DNA of 64,000 nt from Nonomuraea africana (GTDB taxonomy: Bacteria; Actinomycetota; Actinomycetes; Streptosporangiales; Streptosporangiaceae): the NCBI RefSeq assembly GCF_014873535.1, contig NZ_JADBEF010000001.1, positions 2,666,001 to 2,730,000 on the forward strand, in the 5' to 3' direction. Shown here one piece after another: positions 20,698 through 30,543 of the stretch (position 1 is its first letter; each line of letters begins with the position of its first letter). A program made the translations under genes and the position numbers. The notes below the pieces were generated by a model. That model did no database searches and had not been told where the DNA came from. It saw only the letters and a list, made by a program, of their open reading frames with translations.

Positions 20698-21156
20698 ATG
20701 ATCGCCTTCGCCACCCCGAAGCTGGCCGCCGCTCTGGCCGCTCTCACCCTCGCCGCCACACCCAGTGCCTGCGCCGGCGTTCCCGCCCCCGAGTCCCAGA
20801 ACTGGTGCCATCTGTCCGCCGAGCGTCCCTTCGTCCGCCTCTCGCCCCCGTCGATCACCGGAACCGCGTCCATCTCGTGCGACAAGCCGGTGGACTCCGT
20901 TCAACTGACCGTCTACCTTCAGCGACAGACCAAGCACGGCGACTACAGCATGCCTCCGGGCATGAAGCGAAGCGTCCAGACCAAGGACACCCCGACGCGC
21001 AAGATGACGGCCACCGCCACGTACCTGCAGTGCTACCCGGTCGACGACGAAGTCGTCTGGCAGACCTTCGCCACGGCGAAGGTGACGTGGCGCGGTCAGA
21101 CCAAGTGGCAGAACGACCAGGCCCTCACGGCGGGCGCCATCGTCTGCCCCGGCTGA
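20698..21156 (+). CDS. Secreted hypothetical protein
   Basis: A 152-residue protein with a signal peptide (MIAFATPKLAAALAALTLAATPSACA); cleavage is likely after ACA or the serine-alanine just before it. The mature part has several cysteines (NWCHLS, SISCDKP, LQCYP, IVCPG), probably forming disulfides, and an Ig-like alternation of strands. No catalytic motif is seen and I do not recognise the family. The ATG at 20698 follows AGGAGGA. A hairpin follows the stop and another hypothetical gene begins 89 bp downstream. Confidence 0.75.
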   Translation: MIAFATPKLAAALAALTLAATPSACAGVPAPESQNWCHLSAERPFVRLSPPSITGTASISCDKPVDSVQLTVYLQRQTKHGDYSMPPGMKRSVQTKDTPTRKMTATATYLQCYPVDDEVVWQTFATAKVTWRGQTKWQNDQALTAGAIVCPG

Positions 21157-21190
21157 GTCGCATCGGGCGGGTCGCTCCTCGCCAGATCGT

Positions 21191-21220
21191 GGCAGGAGCG
21201 GCCCGCTCCCCGCTCCTGCC
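21191..21220 (+). terminator. Hairpin terminator between two hypothetical genes
   Basis: A perfect 11-bp stem (21191-21201 with 21210-21220) and an 8-nt loop, placed 35 nt after the secreted-protein stop. It lacks a T-run. Confidence 0.6.
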
Positions 21221-21244
21221 TGACCTCACCAGAAGAGGGGAGAC

Positions 21245-21763
21245 ATGACCGCAGACGAGCGCTTCGCCTTCACCCCCGGAGTGGTCGCGGTCGAGGCCGT
21301 CCTGGCCGCTACTCCCGCAGTGACCATCCTGCTGCCGCACCTGCACGTATATCCCGGCGGCATGCTCCTCACTCTGCAGGCGCTGGGTCGCCGCATCGCT
21401 ATGACGGCCCCAGACCAGTGGAGGCTGATCACCAGCACCTTCCTAGGCCTGCCTCACGACCTGCAAGGCCAGGTCCAGGAGGAAGACCTTCTGCAGATCG
21501 GCATCCGCAGCGCCTCCTGCACCTGGTGGGAGAACGACCCGGGGCTCCTCGCTCCGCGCAGGGTCTCCGTCGACCAGACCGAGTTCGACGACCGGCTCAC
21601 CGGCGCCATCACCGCGTGGATCGGGAGCCTTCCCCCGCCCCCGAACTTCGAGGTGCTCCTGCGGTGGCCGTCTGCAGGAATCGCTGACGCCGTGATCCGG
21701 ATCGAATCGGCCGCGGTCGCCGAGGCAGCCCGGCGCTCACGGCTGCTATGGGATGCGACCTGA
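21245..21763 (+). CDS. Conserved hypothetical protein
   Basis: A 172-residue soluble protein preceded by a good ribosome-binding site (GAGGGGAG). It has an alternating strand/helix pattern with LLPHLHVYPGGMLLTLQA early and FEVLLRWPSAGIAD near the end, a form common in actinomycete proteins of unknown function. No catalytic motif, signal peptide or membrane helix is visible. It is the last gene before a convergent GNAT gene; a hairpin separates them. Confidence 0.7.
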   Translation: MTADERFAFTPGVVAVEAVLAATPAVTILLPHLHVYPGGMLLTLQALGRRIAMTAPDQWRLITSTFLGLPHDLQGQVQEEDLLQIGIRSASCTWWENDPGLLAPRRVSVDQTEFDDRLTGAITAWIGSLPPPPNFEVLLRWPSAGIADAVIRIESAAVAEAARRSRLLWDAT

Positions 21764-21855
21764 AGGAACGGGGGCAGCAGAAGAAGCCGGGCAGCACGAG
21801 CCATACCGTGATCACCTCTACCGGTTCAGCCAGGTCGGGGTCTGGCACGGGGTGG

Positions 21856-21877
21856 CTGGGGGCTCCGCCGCCCCCAG
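21856..21877. terminator. Hairpin between convergent genes
   Basis: CTGGGGGC pairs perfectly with GCCCCCAG across a 6-nt loop, between the converging hypothetical and GNAT genes. Confidence 0.55.
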
Positions 21878-22014
21878 GCCCCGCGCGGCGGGGCGTGCCG
21901 GCCGCCTACCGAGCGCGACAACGTCCGCAGGTGCCAGGCGGCCGCCACGCCCGCACCGGTGGTGCCGCCGGTCTCCCTGGTTTCGCTGGAGCGGGCGCGA
22001 GATCGCCAGGCCGG

Positions 22015-22905
22015 TCAGATCGGCTCAAGATGCGGTCGAGGTGGATTCATGTGCGGGCAGCGGGTGTCCGCGGTGTGCACGTCATCGCGGTAGGAATCGC
22101 CCGTGGTGCGAGCCATGCGCCGCCAGAAGCGCTCAGCAGTGTCGTACTGCGGGGTGGTCGTCCACTCGTGGGCAGGAGCAGCGGCACGCGCGGCCAGGAC
22201 AAGACGGCGGCCCAGACCGAGATTCTGGTAGCGCTCATCAACGGAGACCTTGCACACCAGCGCCTGACGGCAGACGTCACAGGCCATGTAGCCGATCTTG
22301 CCAAGTTGCTGACCCCGCCACGTCGCGGTGATCACCGCGATGTCAGCGGGCCCATCAGCGGGCCGATGAGTCAAGGTGACAGTCTGCAGCCGCCACCGCA
22401 GGAACCACCAACGAAGGTTCAGCCGCCGGGCGATCCGGCGCGGCAACCGGTGCCGGTCAAGCAGGCCCGGCCGGAAAGGCTCAGGGGCGGGGTACCAGGC
22501 GGCCTCGATCTCGTCCACCAGACGGCGCTGGACTTGCTGGTCCTGCTCGGCTCCCGCCGCCTGGACCCGGGACAAGGCGCGCTCGGCCAGCTCGGCGGTA
22601 ACGAGGTAGTAGAGCACCCGCCCGGGATCTGCGCTGCCGAGCTCGTTGACACTCTGGCGGGCGGCCTCGCCGATCGCCCGCAGGCGGTCTGGGTCGGCGC
22701 GCACGTGGGTGAGGAGAAGATCAACATGTGCTTGAAGGAGCTCATCCTTGGCCTGCAACGCCTCATGTACGGCCCCCGGCTCGGCTGGGATGGCCTCCTC
22801 CAGAGGGATGTTGATCGCTGAGGACCAGGCAAACAGCAGGTCCTGCTGAGTCTGGTCGGCGGAGTCGGGGTCCGGGGCGTGCGGGATGCTGTCACGCGGA
22901 TCCAT
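22015..22905 (-). CDS. GNAT-family N-acetyltransferase-like protein with long N-terminal region
   Basis: A protein of about 296 residues. The last third is a GNAT fold: a strand (LVCKVSVDERY) and the acetyl-CoA pyrophosphate loop QNLGLGRRLV, then AERFWRRM near the end. The first 170 residues are mostly helical with no family that I recognise (DELLQAHVDLLLTHVRAD, LYYLVTAELAERAL). The start is uncertain: ATG at 22905 (MDPRDS) or 22938, neither with a clear ribosome-binding site. The substrate is unknown. A gene on the same strand ends 90 bp upstream. Confidence 0.7.
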   Translation of the reverse strand: MDPRDSIPHAPDPDSADQTQQDLLFAWSSAINIPLEEAIPAEPGAVHEALQAKDELLQAHVDLLLTHVRADPDRLRAIGEAARQSVNELGSADPGRVLYYLVTAELAERALSRVQAAGAEQDQQVQRRLVDEIEAAWYPAPEPFRPGLLDRHRLPRRIARRLNLRWWFLRWRLQTVTLTHRPADGPADIAVITATWRGQQLGKIGYMACDVCRQALVCKVSVDERYQNLGLGRRLVLAARAAAPAHEWTTTPQYDTAERFWRRMARTTGDSYRDDVHTADTRCPHMNPPRPHLEPI

Positions 22906-22994
22906 GGACTGACATGTAATCCGCTCGAGCCCTGACATCAAGTCCGCTGTTGAAAACAGAGAAGAGGTCAGGGCCTTCGGGCGGACTAAAAACG

Positions 22995-23564
22995 TCAGCG
23001 CTTCCTGAGGCTGACGCGCCCGTTGAAACGGCTTGCCGCGTTGAGGCGGACCGGGGCCGCCCTGTCGCGATTGCTCACGATGGGTTCCCTCGGGCCCGCC
23101 GCGCCCGGCGTGTCTCCACGCGCGCCGCGACTGACCGAGTGCGTGGTCTCGGTGTCCGGGCGTCCTAACCCCAGTCGGTCTTCGCCCGGCTCCAGCACCT
23201 CCTCCAACGAGTCGGCCTCGGCCAGGACGTCGATGGCGGTCTCGCGGGCGCGAGCGGCCCACGCAGCGCCGACACCGATCCCGGTGCGGGCGCGGAAGTT
23301 CGGGGCTACGACCGCTTGTGACAGCAGGCGGAGGGTGGTCTCGCTCGGGTTGCCGAACACGGTAAGGACCATCTCAGCCAGGGTGCGGGGGGCGCCGTCG
23401 GGCCACATCTTGGCGGTGTCGCGGACCCATCCGCGGATCGACACGACGGTGGGGAGGTCTCCGCAGTCGTCGGCCGCGCTATTCCACAGCGACGCGCGGG
23501 GGTCGGATGGGAGCAGCAGCATCAGCCGGACAAGCCGTTCCACGGCGGGGGACATCTTCTGCAC
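22995..23564 (-). CDS. Hypothetical protein
   Basis: A protein of about 189 residues, helical, with the first half rich in Leu/Val (SPAVERLVRLMLLLP) and a basic tail. I do not recognise a family. The GTG at 23564 is chosen because GGAGGA lies 6 nt before it; an ATG follows three codons later. Three CACTGACA-type repeats lie upstream and may be control sites. It could be co-transcribed with the GNAT gene downstream. Confidence 0.55.
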   Translation of the reverse strand: MQKMSPAVERLVRLMLLLPSDPRASLWNSAADDCGDLPTVVSIRGWVRDTAKMWPDGAPRTLAEMVLTVFGNPSETTLRLLSQAVVAPNFRARTGIGVGAAWAARARETAIDVLAEADSLEEVLEPGEDRLGLGRPDTETTHSVSRGARGDTPGAAGPREPIVSNRDRAAPVRLNAASRFNGRVSLRKR

Positions 23565-23634
23565 GCGCGTTCCTCCAGAGAGGTGAGAGGCGTAAGCATC
23601 CAGGAGAACACGAGATCGGCCAGCCCCGCGTGAG

Positions 23635-23716
23635 CACTGACACTCCATCCGCGCCTCACTGACATTCCGCCCGTGCTCAACAACAACTGACCAACTGATG
23701 TCGTTTCCACTGACAT
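23635..23716. promoter_or_regulatory. Three CACTGACA repeats upstream of a minus-strand gene
   Basis: CACTGACA occurs at 23635, 23657 and 23708; the first two are 22 bp apart, two helical turns. The related AGTGTCAG occurs twice (24362-24369 and near 24384-24391), upstream of the next minus-strand gene. This looks like a shared regulator-binding pattern, but no regulator is identified. Confidence 0.35.
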
Positions 23717-23753
23717 CTCAGGGCTCTGATTCACTCTTGGTGAAGTTACGTGG

Positions 23754-24260
23754 TCACCGATGTGACGGATTGGCCGAGGCGCGGGCCAGCCAGGTCAGGC
23801 CCATGGCCTGTGCCCACGCGGCCGCCATCAGAAGAAAACGCGTAGCCGACTGCCACCAGGGCAGCCCCGCTTCGTAGCCGGGCGCGTCGAAGATGCCGGC
23901 CCGCACGGGGTTGAACAAGGCCAGCGCGAGGATGGGCAGATAGGGCACGGCGATGACCCAGGCCGCTGTCAGGAGGCCGGTCCGGCCGCGGCCGCGCAGC
24001 CGGAGGAGAAGAGCGCCGATGACGATCAGCGCGACGCCCACCAGGCCCGCTCCGAGGGTGATCCACCAGGTCATCATCCACGCGTTCGCGGCCACAAAAC
24101 TCATCTCATCGCTCGGCGGGACACCCCCCTCCCACTCCGGCCCCCGACGCAGCGCTTCTTCACCCATCTGGATGGCCACGTAGTTGAGTGCCGCGTACAC
24201 CGGCACCAGCGCCAACCCCAGCGCCAGCATGACAAGGCCTTTCCTGACACTGATCACCAC
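23754..24260 (-). CDS. Predicted integral membrane protein
   Basis: About 168 residues with four hydrophobic segments: GLVMLALGLALVPVYAAL, a helix around WWITLGAGLVGVALIVIG, another around AAWVIAVPYLPILALALF and a last one near FLLMAAAWAQAMGLTWLA. No transporter or enzyme motif is evident. The start is tentative: GTG at 24260 lies after a purine-rich GGGAAGGGAGAA; the frame opens further at a TTG at 24293. TGTCAG repeats upstream resemble those before the neighbouring gene. Confidence 0.6.
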   Translation of the reverse strand: MVISVRKGLVMLALGLALVPVYAALNYVAIQMGEEALRRGPEWEGGVPPSDEMSFVAANAWMMTWWITLGAGLVGVALIVIGALLLRLRGRGRTGLLTAAWVIAVPYLPILALALFNPVRAGIFDAPGYEAGLPWWQSATRFLLMAAAWAQAMGLTWLARASANPSHR

Positions 24261-24544
24261 CAAAGCATCCTGTTCTCCCTTCCCGCCTGACAACCGGCGA
24301 CGGCCCTGGGCCTGCCCACGGCGTCACCGAGAGTGGGCCAGAGCTGTTGAGCGACAGAAGAGTGTCAGCAGGCCGCGACATCCAGTGTCAGTAACAGAGC
24401 GTGGTCAGACCGGGTTTCTACGTCTCTGGTTGGTCCTCACTGGGGTGGGCTCCAGGGAAGGGAGGAAGCGGTCCTGCGAGGTGTTGGCGTTCCGCGCTGA
24501 GGTCGATGACGGCAACCCATTTGTGCCTGCCCCACTTCTCTAGA

Positions 24545-24742
24545 TCGTCCGCGGAATGTGAGCTGATCGACCGGCGCACCTTCCGGACCAGGTCAGAGGC
24601 TGAGCGGGCGGTGTTCGCCTACATCGAGGGGTTCTACAATCCGCGCCGCCGTCACTCGGCCAACGGCCAACTCAGCCCCGCCGAGCACGAACGCCGACAC
24701 GCGCTCAAGAACACCAAAGAAGGCGACTATGCTGCCGCGTAG
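24545..24742 (+). pseudogene. C-terminal fragment of an IS3-family transposase
   Basis: The frame reads CELIDRRTFRTRSEAERAVFAYIEGFYNPRRRHSANGQLSPAEHERR, the diagnostic C-terminus of IS3 OrfB with the last catalytic Glu region. Nothing upstream matches the rest of the integrase core and no inverted repeats were found. Confidence 0.8.
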
Positions 24743-24960
24743 CCGCAAGCCCTGATGTGTCCATCAAACCGGGGCAACTCCAGGAGGTCGTCGTACCGGG
24801 TGCCTAGCGGCTCGCCGCGCAAGACCTTCGCCCACCTGCGCAACAGTTCGGCGTGCATGCCGCCCGCCCGCCAGTCTTCGTGCCAACGTCTACGCTCGGC
24901 TAACCGGCACGCATTCGGGCCGCACTCGTGGCCGTCGGGCTCGTGCAACCTCACATCCGG
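24727..24960 (-). pseudogene. Fragment of an actinomycete hypothetical gene
   Basis: A minus-strand frame encodes CRLAERRRWHEDWRAGGMHAELLRRWAKVLRGE and PLGTRYDDLLELP before a stop. Composition and pattern look like real coding sequence, but no start lies outside the neighbouring kinase gene. Possibly the C-terminus of a truncated gene; function unknown. Confidence 0.35.
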
Positions 24961-25697
24961 GATCTGAGCACGTCGACCTCGCAGCCTGGCGAGGACGGGT
25001 CGAAGCCGTGCTCGATCAGCCAGCGAACCCCCAGCAGGCTTCGCAACGACCACCACGCGCGGATCACGTCAAGGTCGACGTCGGTGCCATAGCCGGCGAT
25101 GACGTCGCCGAGGTGCTCCTCGTGTCCGAGCGTCAAGGTGGCGAGGTCGTACAGGGCGTCGCCCTGGCCCGCCTCGGACCAGTCGAGCACGCCGGTGATC
25201 TCGTCACCGTCGACGAACACGTGGGCGATCTGCAGGTCGCCGTGCGTGAACACCGGTGTCCACGGTCGGAGCGCGGCCTCGGCGACCTGGCGGTTGCGGG
25301 TGACCAGGTCGGCGGGCAGGACGCCGTTCGTCACGAGCCACTCGCACTCGCCGTCGAGATCCGCCGCCAACTCGTCGAGGCCCCGGCCGGCCCGGCCGGG
25401 CCGGGGCGGCAGCGGCGCGTCGTGCAGCTTCCGTACGGCGGCGCCCGCCGCGGCCCACGCCGCCGACGACGCGGTCGACGGCTCGCCGAGGCGGCCGAGG
25501 GCCGTGCCTGGGAGGGCGGCGAGCGCGAGCACGGGCGGCTTGCGCCATAGGATCTCCGGAGTCGGGATCGGCGCCATGGTCATCGCCCCGACCTCGACGT
25601 CGGTACGCGCCTGGTCAGCGTCGATCTTCAGGAACACATCACCGACGCGCAGGGTCGCGCACTCGTGATGGGCAACGACGACCTCGACCTCCTCCAC
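24951..25697 (-). CDS. Aminoglycoside-phosphotransferase (APH)-family kinase, short at the N-terminus
   Basis: About 248 residues. The phosphotransferase core is clear: FTHGDLQIAHVFVDGDEI (catalytic Asp after HG; the usual Asn is His) and GVLDWSEAGQGDALYDLATL (metal-binding Asp). Upstream are the strands CATLRVGDVFLKIDAD and the hinge. Relatives of this fold phosphorylate aminoglycosides, macrolides or small metabolites; the substrate is not predictable. The start is uncertain: GTG at 25697 begins near where homology begins, with no good ribosome-binding site, and the N-terminal 10-20 residues seem lost at the junction with the relaxase fragment. Confidence 0.72.
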   Translation of the reverse strand: MEEVEVVVAHHECATLRVGDVFLKIDADQARTDVEVGAMTMAPIPTPEILWRKPPVLALAALPGTALGRLGEPSTASSAAWAAAGAAVRKLHDAPLPPRPGRAGRGLDELAADLDGECEWLVTNGVLPADLVTRNRQVAEAALRPWTPVFTHGDLQIAHVFVDGDEITGVLDWSEAGQGDALYDLATLTLGHEEHLGDVIAGYGTDVDLDVIRAWWSLRSLLGVRWLIEHGFDPSSPGCEVDVLRSRM

Positions 25698-25894
25698 GTC
25701 GGCATTATCGCGGGGATGGCCACCGATGTCGCCGGGTTTATCGCGGGCGACTGCGCGGTTGACTGCATCCCGCTGCCCGGCCGCCTCCGTGCACGCCGCC
25801 AACCGCTCATGGGTCGAGCGCTGCCTCGGTCCGCCGGGGCCCCGGCACGTGGATCGTGAGGTCCAAGCGGCATGTAGCGGCCCGAAGGGAAGTG

Positions 25895-28616
25895 GGCGGC
25901 CACACACCAAGGTGGTCACGCGCGCCGACGTGCTCGCGGCCGTCATCGACGCCTGCCCCGACGGGATCGAAGACCTGGCCGAGGCCGAGGCGCTCACCGA
26001 CGAGGTCCTGCAGTACGGCCCCGCCGTGCGACTGCCCGCCTCAGGGGCCAGCCACCTGTCCAACAGCGATCGTTACACCTCCGAGGACATCCTGCAGGCC
26101 GAGCGCACCCTGCTGCAGATCACGCGCGAGCGCTACGACCAGCAGGTCGCCGTCGTCGATGCCGACGTCGCCCGGCTGGCGATCGACACCTACGAGGTCA
26201 GCCACGCCCTGACCTTCAGCGAGGAACAGCGGCGAGTGCTGGAGCGGCTGCTGAGCGCCGGGCACGGCGTCGACCGGTCATCGGCGTGGCCGGATCGGGC
26301 AAGACCACGATGATGGCGGCCGCCCGCACCGCCTGGGAAGGTCGTGGCCTGGTCGTCGCGGGCGCGGCCACCGCCGCGGTGGCCGCCACCAACCTGCACG
26401 CCGAGGCCGGCATTCCGTCAACGACCATCGCCACCTGGCTGCTGCGCATCAAGGGCGGCCGCGGTCTTTCCGGGGTCGACGTCCTGGTGGTGGATGAGGC
26501 CTCTATGGTCGACGACCGGCAGATGGCCGCGCTGCTGGCCGAGTCCGCGCGGACCGGTACCAAGATCGTGCCGATCGGTGACCCGCTGCAGCTGCGCGCC
26601 GCCGGGGTCGGCGGCGGTTTCGCCGCCATCCACCGGCAGGTCGCTGGCCTGACCCTGAAGGAGAACCGCCGCCAGCGTGATCCTCTGGAACGCAAAGCGC
26701 TGGAGCGCTGGCGCGCTGGCGGGGAAAGCGAACGGCCGCAGGACCGCCAAGAGCTGCAGCGGCAGGCGCTACGCCTGTGGGGTCAGGGCGAGCGCGTCCG
26801 GGCCGGGCAGGGCGCCGAGGACACTATGGCTCAGCTGCTGGCCGACTGGCTGACCGCGCGCGAGCCGTACCGCGCCGCGGGGACGCCCGAGGCCGTGCAC
26901 GACGAGCTTGCTCAGGTCCTGGTGCTGGCCGGCACGAACGCGGCTGTCGACCGGCTCAACGCCGTGGCGCGCGAGCTGCGCCGCGAGCGCGGCGAATTGG
27001 AGGGTCCTGACCACCGCTACCGACTCCCGGGCGGCCGCACGATCGCGCTGGCGATCGGTGACCACGTCCGGGTCCGGAAGAACGACTACCGCGCCCGCCG
27101 CGGCGTCGGCGCCGTCAACGTGCTCAACGGCTACCGCGGCCACATCACCGCGATCGGCGCGGACCGGCGGGTAGAGGTCGAGTGGCGGCAAGCTGGACCC
27201 GACGGACCCACCGTGGTGCGGGAGTGGCTCACCCCCGACTACATCGCCAGCGGCGGGCTGTCCCACGGCACCGCGATGACCGTGGCGGCCGCTGAGGGAC
27301 TGACCGCCGACCACGCGCTCATCTACGGCATGGGCTTGGACCCGCACACCCTGTACGCGGCGATGACCCGCGATCGAGAGCGGGCCCGCCTGTACCTGCC
27401 GCGCGAGCTGCTGGAAAGCGACTTCGACCGCGTCCGCCACGGCAAGGTCCGCAGCGAGGCCGACGCGCTGCAGCGTGCCCTGGCCGCCTACGCCGCCACC
27501 TTGGATGACGATCGCGTCGACCGGCTCCTCACCCCGGAACCGGAACCGATCGCGCAGGAGGAGCAGGACGCCCGCCAGCCGGCCCCCGCCACCGTCGAAC
27601 GAGAAGACCGTGGTCGTGGCCGCGGTGATCGGCAGCGCACCGGTCGCGAGCAAGAGAAGCGGGAGGCCGCTGCGGCCTCGCTGAATGAGGCCCGCGCGGC
27701 TATCCAGCTGGCCGGCGCCCGCCTGGCCCTGTCCCGCAGCGCCTACGGCGTCGGCCTGCTCTCCGACGACGAACTCACCGAGCGCCTCAGCAGCCTCGCC
27801 GAGCAGGTCGAGGCCGCCAGCACCGCGCTTGAGGCAGCCGAGCAGGAACGGCATCGTCACGCCCGCAACGGCGGCGGCCCCACCGAACTCGCCCTGCTGG
27901 CCGAACGCGACAAGCTCGCCGCCAACCTGCGCAGAGTCGAGGCCGCTGAACGCGCGGAGCGTCGGCTGCAGCAGGCTCGCCAGCAGATTCTCGAAGGCCA
28001 CGCCGAGGCCAGCCGGCTACGTCAGCGCGAGAGCGAGCTCGCCGCCGAGGTCGAGAACCTGGGCAGTCTGCTGCCCTCCCACCGCGCGCGCCGCCGCGAG
28101 CTGACGGAGGTCGAACTTCCCCAGGTGCGCGAGCGTCTCGAACAGCTCGGTGAGCGCCTGGCCCCCATCCGCGCCCAGGGACCAGCTCTGGAGCAAGCTG
28201 CCCGGGAAAGCGTCGAGCAAGCCCCGCCGCGCGTCGTGTGGTCGATGATCCGCCGTCGTCATGACGACCTGGTCGGCGATTTCGCCGCCGCCCAGCGCGG
28301 GGCCCGAAGCGTCGACGTCACCAACGCCGACAGCCGGGCTGCCACCGCACGGCTGACCCGCGACCAAGCTCAGGAAGAGCTGGCCGCAGGCCTCAGCGAG
28401 AGCGAGCGCCGCGCCGACCTGCCTCCCGACCAGCGCGACATCGAGCAGCGTGTCCGCAGTGAGGAAGCCTCACGGCGGCGTACCGAGCGTGAGCGGGACG
28501 ACATCGACCGCGAGCGCCGTTCCGCCCATGAGCGGAGCCAGCGCCGGCAGACGGAGCGCGACCGGGAACCCTCCCGGCAGTCTCCCGCGTCCGAGCGCGA
28601 CGTCCCCAGCCGCTGA
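25895..28616 (+). pseudogene. MobF relaxase/helicase, C-terminal two thirds only, frameshifted
   Basis: Homologous to residues about 471 onward of the long relaxase at 41.4-45.4 kb (HTKVVTRADVLAAVIDACPDG aligns with its HTKVVSRADVLAAVIDACPDG). The N-terminal nicking domain with the H-x-H-x-H metal site is absent. One base is missing near 26275, between GHGVD and VIGVAGSGKTT, which moves the Walker A motif to a new frame. From 26286 the frame is intact to the end: Walker A GSGKTT, Walker B VLVVDEAS, GDPLQLR, UvrD-like motif VTVAAAEGLTADHALIYG, then a long charged coiled-coil tail (about 27600-28600). A GTG at 26286 could still express a helicase-only product. Confidence 0.85.
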
Positions 28617-28738
28617 CGGCTAACCGGCGGGACCATCCCGCCCCCCATGGGTGAAGGAAATGGCTGAAACACACCGGTCCGCCCGACGAACGCAGCCTGC
28701 TCGCTAGTCTGCTGCGACACGACAAAGGAGTGGTGCTT

Positions 28739-30093
28739 GTGGGTGACTTAGAGAGCCTCGTTGCACAGGTGTGGAGTCCGGAGGTTCGGCCGCTCGCCGA
28801 GGAGGCCTGGCGGTGCTACAACGCCGGCGCGATCCGCGCCAGTATCGCCGCGACCTGGACAGCTGTCACCGCCGACATCATCACCAAACTGGTCAATCTC
28901 GCCGACAACGGCGACAGCAAGGCGGGCCCTCTTCCGTGCCGCCGTCACCGCGGCGCAGGCCAAAGGCATCAGCGTGGACGGCGTTCGCGAGATGCAGAAC
29001 ATCGAGTCCACATTGCTGGATAAGGCGGCGGAGTTCGAGTTGATCGACTCGATCGGCGTACGCGAACTGGGGCGTATCCGTGAAGATCGCCACCTCTGTG
29101 TGCATCCATCGCTACGCAGCTTCGGCGAGGTGTACGAGCCCCGCCCAGAGGTGGCCCGCGGGCACTTCGCCGTTGCGCTGACCACGCTGCTGGTTCATCC
29201 ACCGACTCAAGGTGGAAAGCTGTTGAGCGAGTTCATCGAGTACACCTGCGATCCCCTCTTCGTACCGACATTGCCTCACATCCAGGCAGCGTTCTTCGAC
29301 CGGGTGCGAACCGCGACCCGTCGCACGATCGCCGCGGTCGCTGCCAAGCACAGTCTGCTCGAGCTCGATCCCGACAGCCGACTCCGGCGGCCGAGTACGC
29401 CGACCGCATGGCCATCGTGTTGTCCGCGTTCGCCCAGCGCGATAGGGAACTGGTTCGGGTTGCAGTAGCCGCCCAGCGTGAACGATTCCAAGTGCTCGAC
29501 GGGAGCACGCAACTTCGTGCCCTCGTGCGGCTCGGCGATCAGGACTACTTCTGGGACATCGTGAACGAAGCGCTCGCTTCTCGACTTCAAGGCCTGCTCA
29601 ACGCTCCGAGGGGGCCAAGACGTGGGAGCCGCTAGCGACCGACATGGTCGCCAGTCTCGCCCTGGTGCGCAGTCCCTACGCTCGTGAACGGCTGCCAGAG
29701 CTGGAAACGCGGTTCAACGACCTATCTGAGCTTCATCGGATTGCTGTTGCCGCCGCGCACCCCCATCCCTTCTTCGTACCGGCGGTGCTCCAGTTCATCA
29801 GAGATGCCGGAAGTTGGCGCATGGGTGAGCAGGCTGGCCAGCTTCTCGTGCAGCACGCGCCGTTTTTGACCAGGCGCGGCGCACTTCAGGCACTGCCTGC
29901 AGCACAGGCGGCCCGCAGAGCTCGGCTTGAAGCACAGGCGAGGGCGGCAGGCTTCGCCTCTGTCCGCGATGCGGTCCAGGCGACGGCTCACTTGCCCTCG
30001 CAGGCCGCTGCCGAGCGGACCGGGATGAGCGCTTCCACAATCAAGCGGTGGAGGAGGTCGGCCGCATCTCTGCCGCCAAGTACCCGAGATTGA
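28739..30093 (+). pseudogene. Large HEPN-domain protein, broken by three frameshifts
   Basis: Starts at GTG 28739 behind AAAGGAG. Four frame segments read as one protein of about 450 residues: MGDLESLVAQVWSPEV onward; then RALFRAAVTAAQAKGISVDG after one extra base near 28922; then EYADRMAIVLSAFAQRDREL after a shift near 29392; then EGAKTWEPLATDMVASLALV after a shift near 29610. The second segment holds IREDRHLCVHPSL, an R-x4-H motif as in HEPN ribonucleases of toxin and abortive-infection systems. The end has a likely HTH (SQAAAERTGMSASTIKRWRR). All three shifts are in GC-rich short runs, so recent decay or assembly indels are both possible. It converges on an xre-antitoxin-PIN operon. Confidence 0.6.
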
Positions 30094-30118
30094 CGCATCG
30101 TCCTTCGATACCAGGCAA

Positions 30119-30529
30119 CTAGGGGATCTGGTCGATCTCGATGTCAGACCACAGCGCGGTGAGCGGGAACGGGTTGGCGGTTACCACTGGAAGTGAACGC
30201 CTCTTCGCGGCATGCACCACGGAGGCCGCCGTGACTTGCTCAGTCGCGTAGGGGCCGGCGATGCGGAGGACCTCGGCCACGCCCGGCGCACTGGCAGGAA
30301 TGAGGCTGTCGACAAGGGTGGTGCCGTCCATGCCCAGCAGAACCTCCAGGACTGGTACTGCCGAATCCGGGAGCTGGGCTAAGGCTGCTGTGAGGGCTGG
30401 GGCGGTCGTGACGATGGGCACGATGTAGCCGCGGTGTTCGGCACGCATCCAGATCGTGGCGTCCACGTACGGAGACGATCGGCGGCCCCAGGCAATGAGC
30501 GCGCTGGTGTCCAGCACGCGTCCTTGCAT
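30119..30529 (-). CDS. PIN-domain protein (VapC-like toxin)
   Basis: A 136-residue protein starting RVLDTSALIAWGRR, the first strand and Asp7 of PIN nucleases. The rest keeps the fold pattern, including VTAASVVHAAKRRSLPVVTANP near the end, but the usual Asp after the last strand (T-x-D) is Asn, so activity may be reduced. PIN toxins cut RNA with a metal bound by three or four acids. It starts 14 bp after a small antitoxin-like gene and is the third gene of an xre-antitoxin-PIN operon. It converges on the HEPN-type gene. Confidence 0.72.
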   Translation of the reverse strand: MQGRVLDTSALIAWGRRSSPYVDATIWMRAEHRGYIVPIVTTAPALTAALAQLPDSAVPVLEVLLGMDGTTLVDSLIPASAPGVAEVLRIAGPYATEQVTAASVVHAAKRRSLPVVTANPFPLTALWSDIEIDQIP

Positions 30530-30543
30530 TTTCTAGGCCCCGG

